A stretch of 64,000 nucleotides of DNA from Sagittula sp. P11 (GTDB lineage: Bacteria; Pseudomonadota; Alphaproteobacteria; Rhodobacterales; Rhodobacteraceae): NCBI RefSeq assembly GCF_002814095.1, contig NZ_CP021913.1, positions 2,700,001 to 2,764,000 of the forward strand, given 5' to 3'. Made by a program: the position numbers and the translations under genes. Shown one piece after another: positions 1-8,548 of this stretch. A model generated the notes under the pieces. The model was not told the origin of the DNA, searched no databases, and worked only from the letters and a program-made list of their open reading frames with translations. Positions within the stretch are counted from its first letter, which is position 1, and every line of letters starts with the position of its first letter.

Positions 1-1088
1 TCGTCGCCCGCACGGTCGGCCTTGATCGCGGCATAGGCCGCCTCGGCCGCGGCCTTGCCCGAAAGCATGGCGTTGTGGTTGCCCTTGATGCGCGGCACGT
101 TGACCATGCCGACAGAGCAGCCCAGCAGCGCCACACCGGGCGCGACCATCTTCGGCATCGACTGGTAGCCGCCTTCGGAGATCGCCCGCGCGCCGTAGGC
201 CACGCGCTTGCCGCCTGCCAGCAGCTCGGCCACCATCGGGTGATGCTTGAAGCGCTGGAATTCCATGTAAGGATACAGGTGCGGGTTCTTGTAGTTCAGG
301 TGCACCACGAAACCGACATAGACCTGGTTGTTGTCGAGGTGGTAGATGAACGACCCGCCCCCGGCGTTCGACCCGAGCGGCCAGCCCATCGTGTGGGTGA
401 CGGTGCCCTCGCGGTGCTTGGCCGGGTCGATCTCCCAGATTTCCTTCATGCCAAGGCCGAACTTCTGCGGCTCCTTGCCCTTCGAGAGGTCGTACTTCGC
501 GATCACCTCTTTCGAGAGCGAGCCGCGCACGCCTTCCGCCAGGAAGACGTACTTGCCGTGCAGCTCCATCCCCGGTTCGGTGTTAGGCCCGTAGGAGCCG
601 TCCGCCTCCAGCCCGAAGACCCCGGCGACGACACCCTTCACCTCGCCGTTGTCCCCGTAGACCAGTTCAGAACACGCCATGCCCGGGAAGATCTCGACGC
701 CCAGTTCCTCGGCCTGCTCCGCCATCCAGCGGCAGACGTTGCCCATCGACACGATGTACTTGCCGTGGTTGTCCATCAGCGAGGGCATCGGCCAGTTGGG
801 GATACGAACCTTGCCCTCTTCGCCCAGGATGTAGAAGTTGTCCTTCTTCACCGGCACGGTGATCGGCGCGCCCTTGTCCTTCCAGTCGGGGATCAGCGCA
901 TCGAGCCCGCAGGTGTCCAGCACCGCACCCGACAGGATGTGCGCGCCGACCTCTGAGCCCTTCTCCAGCAGGACGACCGACAGCTCCGGGTCGAGCTGCT
1001 TGAGGCGGATCGCGGCGGACAGGCCCGCGGGGCCACCTCCGACAATCACCACGTCGTATTCCATCGCTTCGCGCTCGATCTCGCTCAT
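1..1088 (-). CDS. Electron transfer flavoprotein-ubiquinone oxidoreductase (partial, N-terminal part)
   Basis: The gene runs off the left edge, so only about 362 N-terminal residues of a usual ~550 are present. The enzyme passes electrons from reduced ETF (fed by acyl-CoA dehydrogenases such as the mcd product in this window) to ubiquinone at the inner membrane. The FAD-binding GGGPAG motif is at residues 17-22, followed by family blocks KKDNFYILGEEG, MGWPLGSNAGGGSFIYH and YEGARAISEGG-type sequence (here AYGARAISEGGYQS). The C-terminal 4Fe-4S domain lies outside the window. The ATG at 1088 has a GGAGGGA ribosome site five bases upstream. Identity rests on recalled family motifs. Confidence 0.93.
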   Translation of the reverse strand, partial: MSEIEREAMEYDVVIVGGGPAGLSAAIRLKQLDPELSVVLLEKGSEVGAHILSGAVLDTCGLDALIPDWKDKGAPITVPVKKDNFYILGEEGKVRIPNWPMPSLMDNHGKYIVSMGNVCRWMAEQAEELGVEIFPGMACSELVYGDNGEVKGVVAGVFGLEADGSYGPNTEPGMELHGKYVFLAEGVRGSLSKEVIAKYDLSKGKEPQKFGLGMKEIWEIDPAKHREGTVTHTMGWPLGSNAGGGSFIYHLDNNQVYVGFVVHLNYKNPHLYPYMEFQRFKHHPMVAELLAGGKRVAYGARAISEGGYQSMPKMVAPGVALLGCSVGMVNVPRIKGNHNAMLSGKAAAEAAYAAIKADRAGD

Positions 1089-1282
1089 GTCGCTCCCTCC
1101 AGAGACGTCCCGACGACACGCACGAGGCGGCCGGGTAATAAAATTCCAAAATTCCTAGCGCGGCGTTGCGGCATCCGTCAATGCGCGCGCAGCGTCACGA
1201 GGCCGCAGCCGCGTCGTTCCTGCGATGCAGGCAGCGTGCCGGCTGGCCCGCGACAAGCGATATCCAAGGGAATGAGAGTGCA

Positions 1283-1311
1283 GGGGGCCACGACCCTCGC
1301 CAGTGGCCCCC
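1283..1311 (-). terminator. Hairpin terminator of the RTX gene
   Basis: Perfect 9-bp stem GGGGGCCAC/GTGGCCCCC with an 11-nt loop, starting 7 nt beyond the RTX stop codon. There is no real T-run on the minus strand, so termination could be weak or need Rho. Confidence 0.55.
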
Positions 1312-1317
1312 GGAAGA

Positions 1318-2412
1318 TCAGAAGACGAGGTCGTCGAAGCCGAGCTCGGACGCCGAAACGCCCTTGAACAGCGCCATGTCGTAGCCCTCGACATTGACCA
1401 GCGCCCCATCCGCTGTGTCGGTGATATAGATCGCACTGCCCCAGAGGTCGGTCAGGTTGATCTTGTCGACGCCATCCTGGAAATCCTCGACGATGTCGAA
1501 GCCGCTTTCCTGAGCAAAGACAAAGACATCCGCGCCCTCTCCACCGACCAGCGTATCATCGCCGTAGCCCCCGAACAGGGTGTCGTTGCCGCCTTCGCCC
1601 TTGATCCAGTCAGCCCCGGCCCCGCCTTCGATCAGGTCGTTCCCGGCTTCGCCATCCATCGTGTCGTTGCCGTCCTCGCCCTTCATCCAGTCGTCGCCCT
1701 CGCCGCCAAGGATGAGGTCGTTGCCGGATTCGCCGTCCATGGTGTCGTTGTCGACACCGCCTTCGAGCGTGTCGTTGCCCTCACCGCCAAACAGCAGGTC
1801 ACGGCCCTCTTCGCCCTTGATCCAGTCGTTGCCGAGACCGCCCTCGACGGTATCGTTCCCGGCCTCCCCGTCCATGGTGTCGTTGCCGTCTTCGCCCTTC
1901 ATCCAGTCGTCGCCCTCGCCGCCAAGCATCAGGTCGTCGCCGGATTCTCCATCCATGGTGTCGTTGTCGAGACCGCCTTCGAGCGTGTCGTTGCCCTCAC
2001 CGCCAAGCAGCAGGTCACGGCCCTCTTCGCCCTTGATCCAGTCGTTGCCGAGGCCGCCTTCCACGGTATCGTTCCCGGCTTCGCCATCCATCGTGTCGTT
2101 GCCGTCTTCGCCCTTCATCCAGTCGTCGCCCTCGCCGCCAAGCATCAGGTCGTCGCCGGATTCACCGTCCATGGTGTCGTTGTCGAGACCGCCTTCGAGG
2201 GTATCGTTGCCTTCACCGCCAAGCAGCAGGTCGCGGCCCTCTTCGCCCTTGAGCCAGTCGTCGCCGAGGTCGCCCCACAGCACGTCGTCACCGGCTTCGC
2301 CGTCGATCGTGTCGTTGCCGTCGAGACCGTGAAAGGTGTCGTTGCCCTCGAGAAGAGCGATGACATCGCCCAGAATTGTCCCATTCAGATTGTCGTCGCC
2401 GTTTGTCGGCAT
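1318..2412 (-). CDS. RTX (haemolysin-type Ca2+-binding) repeat protein
   Basis: A 364-residue acidic protein, almost all of it nonapeptide RTX repeats of the GGxGxDxxx kind, which fold into Ca2+-loaded parallel beta-rolls outside the cell. Residues ~66-281 form three copies of a 72-residue block (eight nonapeptides each). Copies 1 and 2 are nearly identical and copy 3 has diverged. The last ~80 residues (GADVFVF, DFQDGVDKINL, then a hydrophobic end GFDDLVF) look like the C-terminal signal of type I-secreted RTX proteins. No catalytic domain or N-terminal signal peptide is visible and no secretion genes lie nearby. ATG at 2412 is preceded by GAGGGA. It may be a surface or matrix protein, but substrate and role are unknown. 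Confidence 0.88.
   Translation of the reverse strand: MPTNGDDNLNGTILGDVIALLEGNDTFHGLDGNDTIDGEAGDDVLWGDLGDDWLKGEEGRDLLLGGEGNDTLEGGLDNDTMDGESGDDLMLGGEGDDWMKGEDGNDTMDGEAGNDTVEGGLGNDWIKGEEGRDLLLGGEGNDTLEGGLDNDTMDGESGDDLMLGGEGDDWMKGEDGNDTMDGEAGNDTVEGGLGNDWIKGEEGRDLLFGGEGNDTLEGGVDNDTMDGESGNDLILGGEGDDWMKGEDGNDTMDGEAGNDLIEGGAGADWIKGEGGNDTLFGGYGDDTLVGGEGADVFVFAQESGFDIVEDFQDGVDKINLTDLWGSAIYITDTADGALVNVEGYDMALFKGVSASELGFDDLVF
1570..2217 (-). repeat. Three 216-bp tandem repeats inside the RTX gene
   Basis: The coding sequence repeats with a 216-bp period (about 2217-2002, 2001-1786 and 1785-1570), each unit encoding eight RTX nonapeptides. A block around ATGGTGTCGTTGTCGA recurs near 1738, 1954 and 2170. 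Units 1 and 2 differ at only a few bases, which implies recent duplication or gene conversion. Confidence 0.85.
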
Positions 2413-2795
2413 CCGTAGTCCCTCGCAGTAATGAAAAAGCGTCCTGGTTCCTGTTGAACGTCCGGACCGCCAGGCCGGGTATCACCGTTGGAATTTACCC
2501 TCTATGGTAGATTTACGTTCAGGATTTTTGCGCTGGCCACAAGAGGGCCAACAAACTGCCCGAGTCCAGAAGTTTGTTTCGTCAATCCTGATAATCGAAG
2601 CAGAAACCCGCCCAACCTCGGGGCGTGCGCCTGCCGAATCGATACCGCCATAGCGGTGCCCGTCAGGGCTGGGCAGCACGCGCAGCCCCGCCGTTCCGCG
2701 AAAACATGCTGGCAACCGCGGCCCGGACACTTTACATCGTGGCCGACGGCGACAACACTCGCACCCGACGCTTCTCTCAGCAAAGAAGATCTTAA
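2413..2795. other. Intergenic region between the divergent RTX and greA genes
   Basis: 383 bp that must hold both promoters. No confident -35/-10 pair, RNA gene or conserved protein was recognised. A plus-strand ORF (2488-2811) overlaps the greA start and has no protein-like features. The part around 2490-2560 is AT-richer than its surroundings and is the likeliest promoter zone for the RTX gene. Confidence 0.5.
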
Positions 2796-3266
2796 ATGGA
2801 CAAGATCCTGATCACCCGCGCGGGCTTCACCGCGCTCGAAACAGAATTGAAACAGCTCAAGTCCGTGGAGCGCCCGGCCATCATTCAGGCTATCTCGGAG
2901 GCGCGCGAACTCGGCGACCTCAAGGAGAATGCCGAGTACCATTCCGCGCGCGAAAAGCAGGGATTCATCGAGGGCCGGATCAAGGAACTCGAGAGCGTGA
3001 TCGGTCTGGCCGAGGTCATCGACCCGGCCTCGCTTTCCGGTTCCATCAAGTTCGGCGCCACCGTGACCGTGGTCGATGAGGACACTGACGAAGAGAAGAC
3101 CTGGCAGATCGTGGGCGAACACGAGGCCTCGATCGAGAAGGGTCTTTTGAACGTCAAATCGCCCATCGCCCGTGCCCTGATCGGCAAGGAAGAAGGCGAC
3201 AGCGTCGAAGTGCGCACGCCCGGGGGCGAAAAGTCTTACGAGATCCTTTCGGTCTCCTACAAGTAA
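2796..3266 (+). CDS. greA: Transcription elongation factor GreA
   Basis: 156 residues, the standard GreA length. GreA enters the RNA polymerase secondary channel and stimulates cleavage of backtracked transcripts. The N-terminal antiparallel coiled coil (about 1-75) carries the acidic tip in RELGDLKENAEYHSA, with D41 and E44 as the expected catalytic acids. The C-terminal FKBP-like domain (about 80-156) ends in the typical GEKSYEILSVSYK. A membrane protein gene follows after 9 bp and may be cotranscribed. Confidence 0.97.
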   Translation: MDKILITRAGFTALETELKQLKSVERPAIIQAISEARELGDLKENAEYHSAREKQGFIEGRIKELESVIGLAEVIDPASLSGSIKFGATVTVVDEDTDEEKTWQIVGEHEASIEKGLLNVKSPIARALIGKEEGDSVEVRTPGGEKSYEILSVSYK

Positions 3267-3275
3267 GCGGGCCAG

Positions 3276-4274
3276 ATGGCGGAACCAAAGGAAGCCCGTC
3301 CGACGCTGCCCGGCCTCTACAGCCGCGGCGAGGCGGCGGGCATCACCGCGGTCGAGATCACGGCGCTTGTGCTGTCGGTGATCTGGCTGATCGTGGCCTC
3401 GTCCTATTTCCTGACCGGCGGCGACACCGGCGCCGAGGGCCTGCGGTTCCTGCAGGTCCTGATGGCGATCGTGCTGCCCGTGGCGATGATCTGGGTGGCT
3501 GCCATGGCGATCCGAGCCGCCAAGGTCATGCGCACGGAAAGCGCCCGGCTTCAGGCGGCCATCGATGCGCTGCGCCAGGCCTATGTCGCGCAGTCGCAGG
3601 CCGGGAAAGGGCAGCAGCCGCATCCGGCGGTGCTGAAGCGGCTCGACGAACTGGGCGGTGGCGTGCGCAATCTGGAAACCACGCTGGCGATGCTGGGCGG
3701 CATCCGGCAGGCCGATCCCATGGCGCTGCAATGGCCGTCCGAGCAGGCAGAGGACAACCAGCCGACGCTCTCGCTTGGTACGCCCGCCGAGGCGATGCAG
3801 CCGCCGCTGTCGAACGAGGACCTGATCCGCGCGCTGCATTTCCCCGAGACCGCCGAGGACGAGGCGGGCTTTGCCGCGCTGCGCCGTGCCCTGCGCGACC
3901 GGTCCGCGGCCAAGCTGATCCAGGCGGCGCAGGACGTGCTGACCCTGATGAGCCAGGACGGCATCTACATGGACGACCTGCGCCCGGACATGGCGCGGCC
4001 CGAGGTCTGGCGCGCCTTTGCCCGGGGTGACCGGGGCCGTACCATCGCCCCGCTGGGCGGCGTGCACGACCGCTCCTCGCTGGCACTGACCGCCGCGCGG
4101 ATGCGCGAGGACACGATCTTCCGCGATGCGGCGCATCACTTCCTTCGGCGCTACGACCAGATGTTCGCCAATGTCGAACCGGGTTTCTCGGACGAGGACA
4201 TCTCGGCCTTCGCCTCGACGCGGACATCGCGCGCCTTCATGCTGCTGGGACGGGTCGCCGGGACCTTCGACTGA
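3276..4274 (+). CDS. Conserved membrane protein of unknown function
   Basis: 332 residues with two predicted membrane segments (about 25-46 and 58-79), then a helical stretch rich in A, R and Q (about 80-125) that may form a coiled coil, and a soluble C-terminal region of about 150 residues with no recognised motif. The likely topology is a short N-terminus, a hairpin in the inner membrane and a large cytoplasmic domain. It lies 9 bp after greA and ends 19 bp before the convergent moeA stop. It resembles uncharacterised proteins of Rhodobacteraceae; no function is assigned. Confidence 0.8.
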   Translation: MAEPKEARPTLPGLYSRGEAAGITAVEITALVLSVIWLIVASSYFLTGGDTGAEGLRFLQVLMAIVLPVAMIWVAAMAIRAAKVMRTESARLQAAIDALRQAYVAQSQAGKGQQPHPAVLKRLDELGGGVRNLETTLAMLGGIRQADPMALQWPSEQAEDNQPTLSLGTPAEAMQPPLSNEDLIRALHFPETAEDEAGFAALRRALRDRSAAKLIQAAQDVLTLMSQDGIYMDDLRPDMARPEVWRAFARGDRGRTIAPLGGVHDRSSLALTAARMREDTIFRDAAHHFLRRYDQMFANVEPGFSDEDISAFASTRTSRAFMLLGRVAGTFD

Positions 4275-4293
4275 TCCTAACGGGCGGGCCGCG

Positions 4294-5553
4294 CTACAGC
4301 CCGAAACTGCCGAAAGGGATGAACCGCACGAGGTCGCCCGGTTCGATATCCCGGGCGCCGTCCTCCAGCTCCACCAGACCCTCCGCCCAGCTCAGGCCCG
4401 ACACACGCCCTGATCCTTCGGAGGCGAAGACCTCTGCCCGGCCCTCGCGGATGCGGGCGCGCAGGTATTCACGGCGGCCCGGTTTCTTGCGTTTCGTGAA
4501 GGCGGCGGGCACGTCGAACCCCACCGGCGCCTGCCAGCCCGCCCCGGCCAAGAGCCCCATGGCGGGACGTGCGAAGACCAGCGTGCAGACGAAGGCCGCA
4601 ACAGGGTTGCCCGGCAGGCCGAACACCGGCACCCCCTGCCACATGCCAAGCGCCAGCGGCCGCCCGGGTTTCAGAGCGATGCGCCATTCGGCCAGGGCGC
4701 CCGTCTCACGCAGGAGGGCAGAGACATGATCCTCGTCGCCCGCCGATGCACCGCCGGAGGTCAGGATCGCGTCCACCGCGCCCACCGCCCCGTCGAGCCG
4801 CGCGCGCAGGGCGTTGCGGTCGTCGCGCACGTGGCCGAGGTCGATGGCCTCGTACCCGAAGCGCGCCGCCATGCTCAGCAGCATCGGGCGGTTGGCGTCG
4901 AAGATCTGGCCCGGCGCGGCCGTCCTGCCCGGCTCCACGACCTCGTCGCCGGTAGACAGCACGCCCACCCGCACGCGCGAGAAGACCGGCAGGGCGCCGT
5001 GGCCCACGGCGGCCGCCAGCGCCAGATCGGCGGGCGTCAGGACCCGGCCTGCCGACAGGGCGGTGACACCTTCGGCCACGTCCTCGCCTGCCTTGCGGGT
5101 GTTTGCGCCGCGGTTCACCGGTCCGCGAAAGGCGACCTCACCCTCTCCGACGGCGCAATCCTCGTCCAGCACCACGGTGTCCACGCCCTCCGGCAGCGCC
5201 GCGCCGGTCAGGACGCGCACGGCGGCACCTTCGGGCACGCGGCCCGTAAAAGGCGCTCCGGCGGCAGAGCGTCCCTCCACCAGCGGCAGGACCACGTCGC
5301 CTTCGCCGACAGCGCCAGCAGCAAAACCGTAGCCATCGACGGCGGTGTTGGCCTCCGGCGGGTTGGACCGGCGCGCCAAGATGTCCTCCGCCAGCACCCG
5401 GCCCACGCCATCGCCAAGCGGAACGTCCTCTCGCGCGACGACCGGCGACAGCCTTTGCCGCAGCATGCTCAGCGCCGCGTCCACCGGGGTCCAGTCCACG
5501 CCCGGGGGCAGGGCGAAGCAGTCGTTGCGCAAGGGGGGCGGTTTCAGCGGCAT
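4294..5553 (-). CDS. moeA: Molybdopterin molybdenumtransferase MoeA
   Basis: 419 residues, normal for MoeA, which inserts molybdate into adenylylated molybdopterin in the last common step of Mo-cofactor synthesis. Visible motifs are EANTAVDGYGFA (67-78), the MoCF-domain blocks VGVLSTGDEVVEPG (197-209) and TSGGASAGDEDHV (265-277), KPGRPLALG (295-303) and FGLPGNPVAAFV (311-322). Its ATG overlaps the upstream gene's stop by 10 nt, so translation is probably coupled. It is last in a minus-strand run with a polyprenyl synthase and an RNase H-like gene. Confidence 0.95.
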   Translation of the reverse strand: MPLKPPPLRNDCFALPPGVDWTPVDAALSMLRQRLSPVVAREDVPLGDGVGRVLAEDILARRSNPPEANTAVDGYGFAAGAVGEGDVVLPLVEGRSAAGAPFTGRVPEGAAVRVLTGAALPEGVDTVVLDEDCAVGEGEVAFRGPVNRGANTRKAGEDVAEGVTALSAGRVLTPADLALAAAVGHGALPVFSRVRVGVLSTGDEVVEPGRTAAPGQIFDANRPMLLSMAARFGYEAIDLGHVRDDRNALRARLDGAVGAVDAILTSGGASAGDEDHVSALLRETGALAEWRIALKPGRPLALGMWQGVPVFGLPGNPVAAFVCTLVFARPAMGLLAGAGWQAPVGFDVPAAFTKRKKPGRREYLRARIREGRAEVFASEGSGRVSGLSWAEGLVELEDGARDIEPGDLVRFIPFGSFGL

Positions 5554-6371
5554 ATGTCCTGCAACTCCTCTTCGAAGCCAAGCCCGAGGATCCAGCCTTC
5601 CTCGGTCCGGGCGTCCGGCACGTCTACGGCCAGCATCGCCTCCAGCCTGTCGGGGTTCAACCGGCCAATGCCGTGCGCCAGCAGATCGACCTGCACCGCG
5701 TCGCGGATGCCCGCCGTCTTACGCACCACCGGCTCGATCAGCCCGGGCCAGAGTTCGGTGAAGACGACGGGGGCGTCCACCGGCTCGAACGGCCAGACGG
5801 AGACCGGAAAGCGCTGCCTCAGCCGTGCGAGGACCGGGAGGCCCATCAGCACCTGCGATCCGACCGAACCCGCGCCAGCCAGTTGCCAGACGGTGAAGGT
5901 GCCGCGCGACCGGGTTTCGCAAACCCGCCTGTCGTCGAACGGATTTGCATAGCCGGCTTTGGTCCGCGCCAGTCCCGGCACGTCGCGCTTCAGCCCGTTG
6001 CCCCAGAACGGACCGGGGGTGCCAAGCGACAGGTTGATCCCTCCGGCCAGGTCGAAGCGGTTGTTGGCGCGTGGCGTGTCCTCGATCCGCGCTTCCAGCC
6101 AGTCCCAGAGGTCGAGAACGCCGCCACCGCAGATGGCCTGCGCCATGCCGACCGGATAGCCGAAGGGGAAGTCGAACCCGACCATGAGCCGTGCGCCTGC
6201 GGCTAGCGCATCGGTAATCCGCTTTGACAGCAGGTCCTCGGCGGTCTGGCGGTTGCGGCAATAGACCGGCGCGCGGCCGGTCTCGCCGATCCAGATCGCG
6301 TCACGTGTGGGGCGCGGGCCACGGTCGTTGCCGCCGGACCAGTCGACCATCATCACGCGGTCGAACGTCAC
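5544..6371 (-). CDS. DUF429-like predicted RNase H-fold protein upstream of moeA
   Basis: 275 residues. MMVDWSGG (7-14) and GFDFPFGYP (66-73) place conserved aspartates (D10, D67) as in DUF429 proteins, predicted to have an RNase H-like fold. Related proteins in Rhodobacteraceae are often labelled as involved in molybdopterin guanine dinucleotide synthesis, apparently from gene neighbourhood only. Translation probably starts at GTG 6371; an ATG at 6353 (MMVDW) is an alternative and neither has a strong ribosome site. The stop overlaps moeA by 10 nt, which supports a shared transcript. The reaction is unknown. Confidence 0.75.
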   Translation of the reverse strand: MTFDRVMMVDWSGGNDRGPRPTRDAIWIGETGRAPVYCRNRQTAEDLLSKRITDALAAGARLMVGFDFPFGYPVGMAQAICGGGVLDLWDWLEARIEDTPRANNRFDLAGGINLSLGTPGPFWGNGLKRDVPGLARTKAGYANPFDDRRVCETRSRGTFTVWQLAGAGSVGSQVLMGLPVLARLRQRFPVSVWPFEPVDAPVVFTELWPGLIEPVVRKTAGIRDAVQVDLLAHGIGRLNPDRLEAMLAVDVPDARTEEGWILGLGFEEELQDICR

Positions 6372-6404
6372 CGCAACCGGCCCGGCGTCACGCGCAGGGA
6401 CACC

Positions 6405-7400
6405 TCAGCTGACCCGCGACACCACGTAGTCGCTGAGGTCGATCAGCAGGTCGCGCAGGTCGCTGGCGGGCAGGGTCTGCATCGCGGTCTTCGCCCGCTC
6501 GGCCCAGGCGAGGGCCTCCTGCCGGGTCTCTTCGAGCGCGCCATGGCGATCGAGCAGGCGCAGGGCCTCCTCCAGATCGCTGTCGCGCTGGTCGCCCTTC
6601 TCGATGACCCGCTTCCAGAACGCCTTTTCCGTGTCGTCCGCCTTGGCGAAGGCCTTGATCAGCGGCAGCGTCAGCTTGCGTTCGCGGAAATCATCGCCGA
6701 CGTTCTTGCCGGTCGCGTCGCCGCCCCAGTAGTCCAGCAGGTCGTCGACGATCTGGAAGGCGATCCCCAGCGCGTCGCCGTAGTCGAACAGCGCACGCAC
6801 GTCTTCTTCGGGCCGTCCGGCGATCACGCCGCCCACCTCGGTCGCCGCCGAGAACAGCGCCGCCGTCTTGCCGCGCACCACCTGCAGGTAGATGTCTTCG
6901 GTGGTCGAGAGGTCCTGCGCGGCGGTCAGCTGCAGGACCTCGCCCTCTGCGATGGTCGCCGCCGCGTCCGACAGGATGCGCAGGACGCGCAGGTTGCCCG
7001 TCTCCGTCATCAACTGGAAGGATCGCGCAAAGAGGTAGTCGCCCACCAGCACCGACGACTTGTTGTCCCACAAAAGGTTCGCCGTGGGCCGGCCCCGGCG
7101 CCTTTCGCTTTCGTCCACCACGTCGTCGTGCAGCAGTGTCGCGGTGTGGATGAACTCCACCGTCGCGGCGAGGTGCACGTGATAGGGGCCATCGTAACCG
7201 CAGAGCTTGGCCGAGGCGAGGGTCAGCATGGGCCGCAACCGTTTGCCGCCGGCCTCCACGAGGTGCGCCGTCACCTCCGGTATCCGGGGGGCATGCCGGG
7301 AGGCCATCCGTTCCCGGATCAGGTCGTTCACGGCCGCCATTTCGGTCGCCAGATCAGCGGCGAGGCGTTCGTGCGGTTTCATGCGTGGCTGATCCAACAT
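6405..7400 (-). CDS. Polyprenyl (octaprenyl/decaprenyl) diphosphate synthase
   Basis: 331 residues. A trans-prenyltransferase that makes the long isoprenoid tail of ubiquinone from IPP. The IPP-binding GGKR is at 51-54, the first Asp-rich motif HDDVVDESERRRG has D92, D93 and D96, and the second QIVDDLLDYWGGD has D219, D220 and D223. The residues before the first Asp motif suggest a long-chain product; alphaproteobacteria usually make Q-10, so decaprenyl is likely but not provable here. I chose ATG 7400 because AGGAG lies just upstream; an in-frame TTG at 7415 would add five residues. Confidence 0.92.
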   Translation of the reverse strand: MLDQPRMKPHERLAADLATEMAAVNDLIRERMASRHAPRIPEVTAHLVEAGGKRLRPMLTLASAKLCGYDGPYHVHLAATVEFIHTATLLHDDVVDESERRRGRPTANLLWDNKSSVLVGDYLFARSFQLMTETGNLRVLRILSDAAATIAEGEVLQLTAAQDLSTTEDIYLQVVRGKTAALFSAATEVGGVIAGRPEEDVRALFDYGDALGIAFQIVDDLLDYWGGDATGKNVGDDFRERKLTLPLIKAFAKADDTEKAFWKRVIEKGDQRDSDLEEALRLLDRHGALEETRQEALAWAERAKTAMQTLPASDLRDLLIDLSDYVVSRVS

Positions 7401-7418
7401 CGCGCTCCTGTCCAAGGC

Positions 7419-7447
7419 TCGACAATCGCCGGGCCCTGTCCTTAAAT
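7419..7447 (+). promoter_or_regulatory. Predicted promoter of the DUF2007 gene
   Basis: TCGACA, 17-nt spacer, TTAAAT. Initiation about 7 nt past the -10 would fall at about 7454, beside the ATG at 7455, so the transcript would be leaderless. No Shine-Dalgarno sequence precedes that ATG, which fits. Confidence 0.4.
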
Positions 7448-7454
7448 CCCTGTC

Positions 7455-7670
7455 ATGGAAGAGCTTCTACGCACCACCGACATCACCGTGATCCCGTTGG
7501 CCAAGACCCTTCTGGACGCTGAGGGTATAGCCAGCTTTGAGCTGGACGTAAACATGAGCGTCCTCGAAGGATCCCTCGGCATTTTGCCGCGCCGGCTGAT
7601 GGTCCTGTCCAGCGATCTGGACCGCGCCCGCCGCCTCATGCAGGAGGCCGGAGTGGACATTGCGCGTTGA
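7455..7670 (+). CDS. DUF2007 family small protein
   Basis: 71 residues, MEELLRTTDITVIPLAKTLL onward, with the form of the DUF2007 family (PII-like/ACT-like small domain, proposed signal-transduction protein). Its biochemical role is not known. The methyltransferase start overlaps its last 11 nt, so the two are almost surely cotranscribed. No ribosome-binding site lies upstream, and the predicted -10 box sits directly before the ATG, suggesting leaderless translation. Confidence 0.85.
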   Translation: MEELLRTTDITVIPLAKTLLDAEGIASFELDVNMSVLEGSLGILPRRLMVLSSDLDRARRLMQEAGVDIAR

Positions 7671-8442
7671 CCCGTTCGACCTCCCGGACCTGACGCGCGA
7701 CGCCATGCTGGGCGGGCGTGTCATGGTGCTCCAGCCGCGCGACGGCTACCGGGCGGGCACCGATCCGGTGATCCTTGCCGCGTCGGTGCAGGCGCGGGCC
7801 GGAGAGACCGTGCTGGAACTGGGCTGCGGCGGCGGGGCCGCGCTGTGCTGCCTTGGCTGGCGCGTGCCGGGGCTCGCGTTGTCGGGGCTGGAGATACAGC
7901 CGGGCTACGCCGATCTCGCCCGCCGGAACCTCGACGGCAACGGGCTGAACGGAGAGATCCACGAGGGCGACGTGGCCGCGCCCCCCGCCGCGCTGAAGGC
8001 CCGCAGTTTCGACCACGTGATCGCCAACCCGCCCTACTTCGAGGCGGGCAAGGGGCTGTCTGCGCAGGACGGCGGGCGCGGCAAGGGCCGCACGGGCGAT
8101 GTGCCGCTATCGGTCTGGGTCGACACCGCCGCGCGCCGCCTGAAGCCCAGGGGGCACGCCACCTTCATCCAGCGGGTGGAACGCCTGCCCGAGCTGATGG
8201 CCGCCATGCAGGCCGTGCTGGGCGGTCTGGAACTGTTGCCGCTGCTGCCCCGTCCGGGCCGTCCGCCGCGACTCGTTCTGCTGCGCGGGCGGAAAGAGGC
8301 GCGCACCCCCTTCAGGTTCCATCCGCCGAAGGTGATTCACCCTGAGGGTGTCATGGGAAACGGGCAAAAGAATTACTCGGAATGCTTCTTTTCCGTCATG
8401 ACGGAGGGTGCGCCGTTAACTTTCGAACCGGATTTCGGCTGA
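7660..8442 (+). CDS. tRNA1(Val) (adenine-N6)-methyltransferase-like protein
   Basis: 260 residues, class I SAM methyltransferase. It has VLELGCGGG (SAM-binding motif I, 51-59), the acidic LEIQPGY at the end of strand 2, and NPPYF (123-127), the catalytic motif of N6-adenine or glutamine-N5 methylases. N-terminal LTRDAMLGGRVMVLQPRDGYRAGTDPV matches the TrmN6/YfiC group, which methylates A37 of tRNA-Val. The start is TTG at 7660, inside the previous gene; the first ATG (7705) would remove the conserved LTRDA segment. The exact substrate is inferred from family. Confidence 0.85.
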   Translation: MRVDPFDLPDLTRDAMLGGRVMVLQPRDGYRAGTDPVILAASVQARAGETVLELGCGGGAALCCLGWRVPGLALSGLEIQPGYADLARRNLDGNGLNGEIHEGDVAAPPAALKARSFDHVIANPPYFEAGKGLSAQDGGRGKGRTGDVPLSVWVDTAARRLKPRGHATFIQRVERLPELMAAMQAVLGGLELLPLLPRPGRPPRLVLLRGRKEARTPFRFHPPKVIHPEGVMGNGQKNYSECFFSVMTEGAPLTFEPDFG

Positions 8443-8548
8443 TTTCCGCAATTTTTGAAGGTTTCGACAACCCATTTTGCACGCGCCGCGTGACAGATTG
8501 ATGAAGCTGTGGTGCACTGTTCGTACCAACCAGCGAAAGGAGGATCCC

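Noticed and set aside
1570-2217. Possible CRISPR-like array
   Set aside because: The period is 216 bp with no unique spacers and the repeats are in frame coding RTX nonapeptides.
1303-2418. Plus-strand 371-residue ORF opposite the RTX gene
   Set aside because: It is the antisense of the RTX repeats; its repetitive V/A/L-rich sequence follows from the repeat structure, and the minus-strand product has true RTX motifs.
2488-2811. 107-residue ORF before and into greA
   Set aside because: Overlaps the greA start and has low-complexity composition with no ribosome site.
2502-4139. 545-residue minus-strand ORF
   Set aside because: Antisense to greA and the membrane protein, both of which are convincing; typical high-GC shadow.
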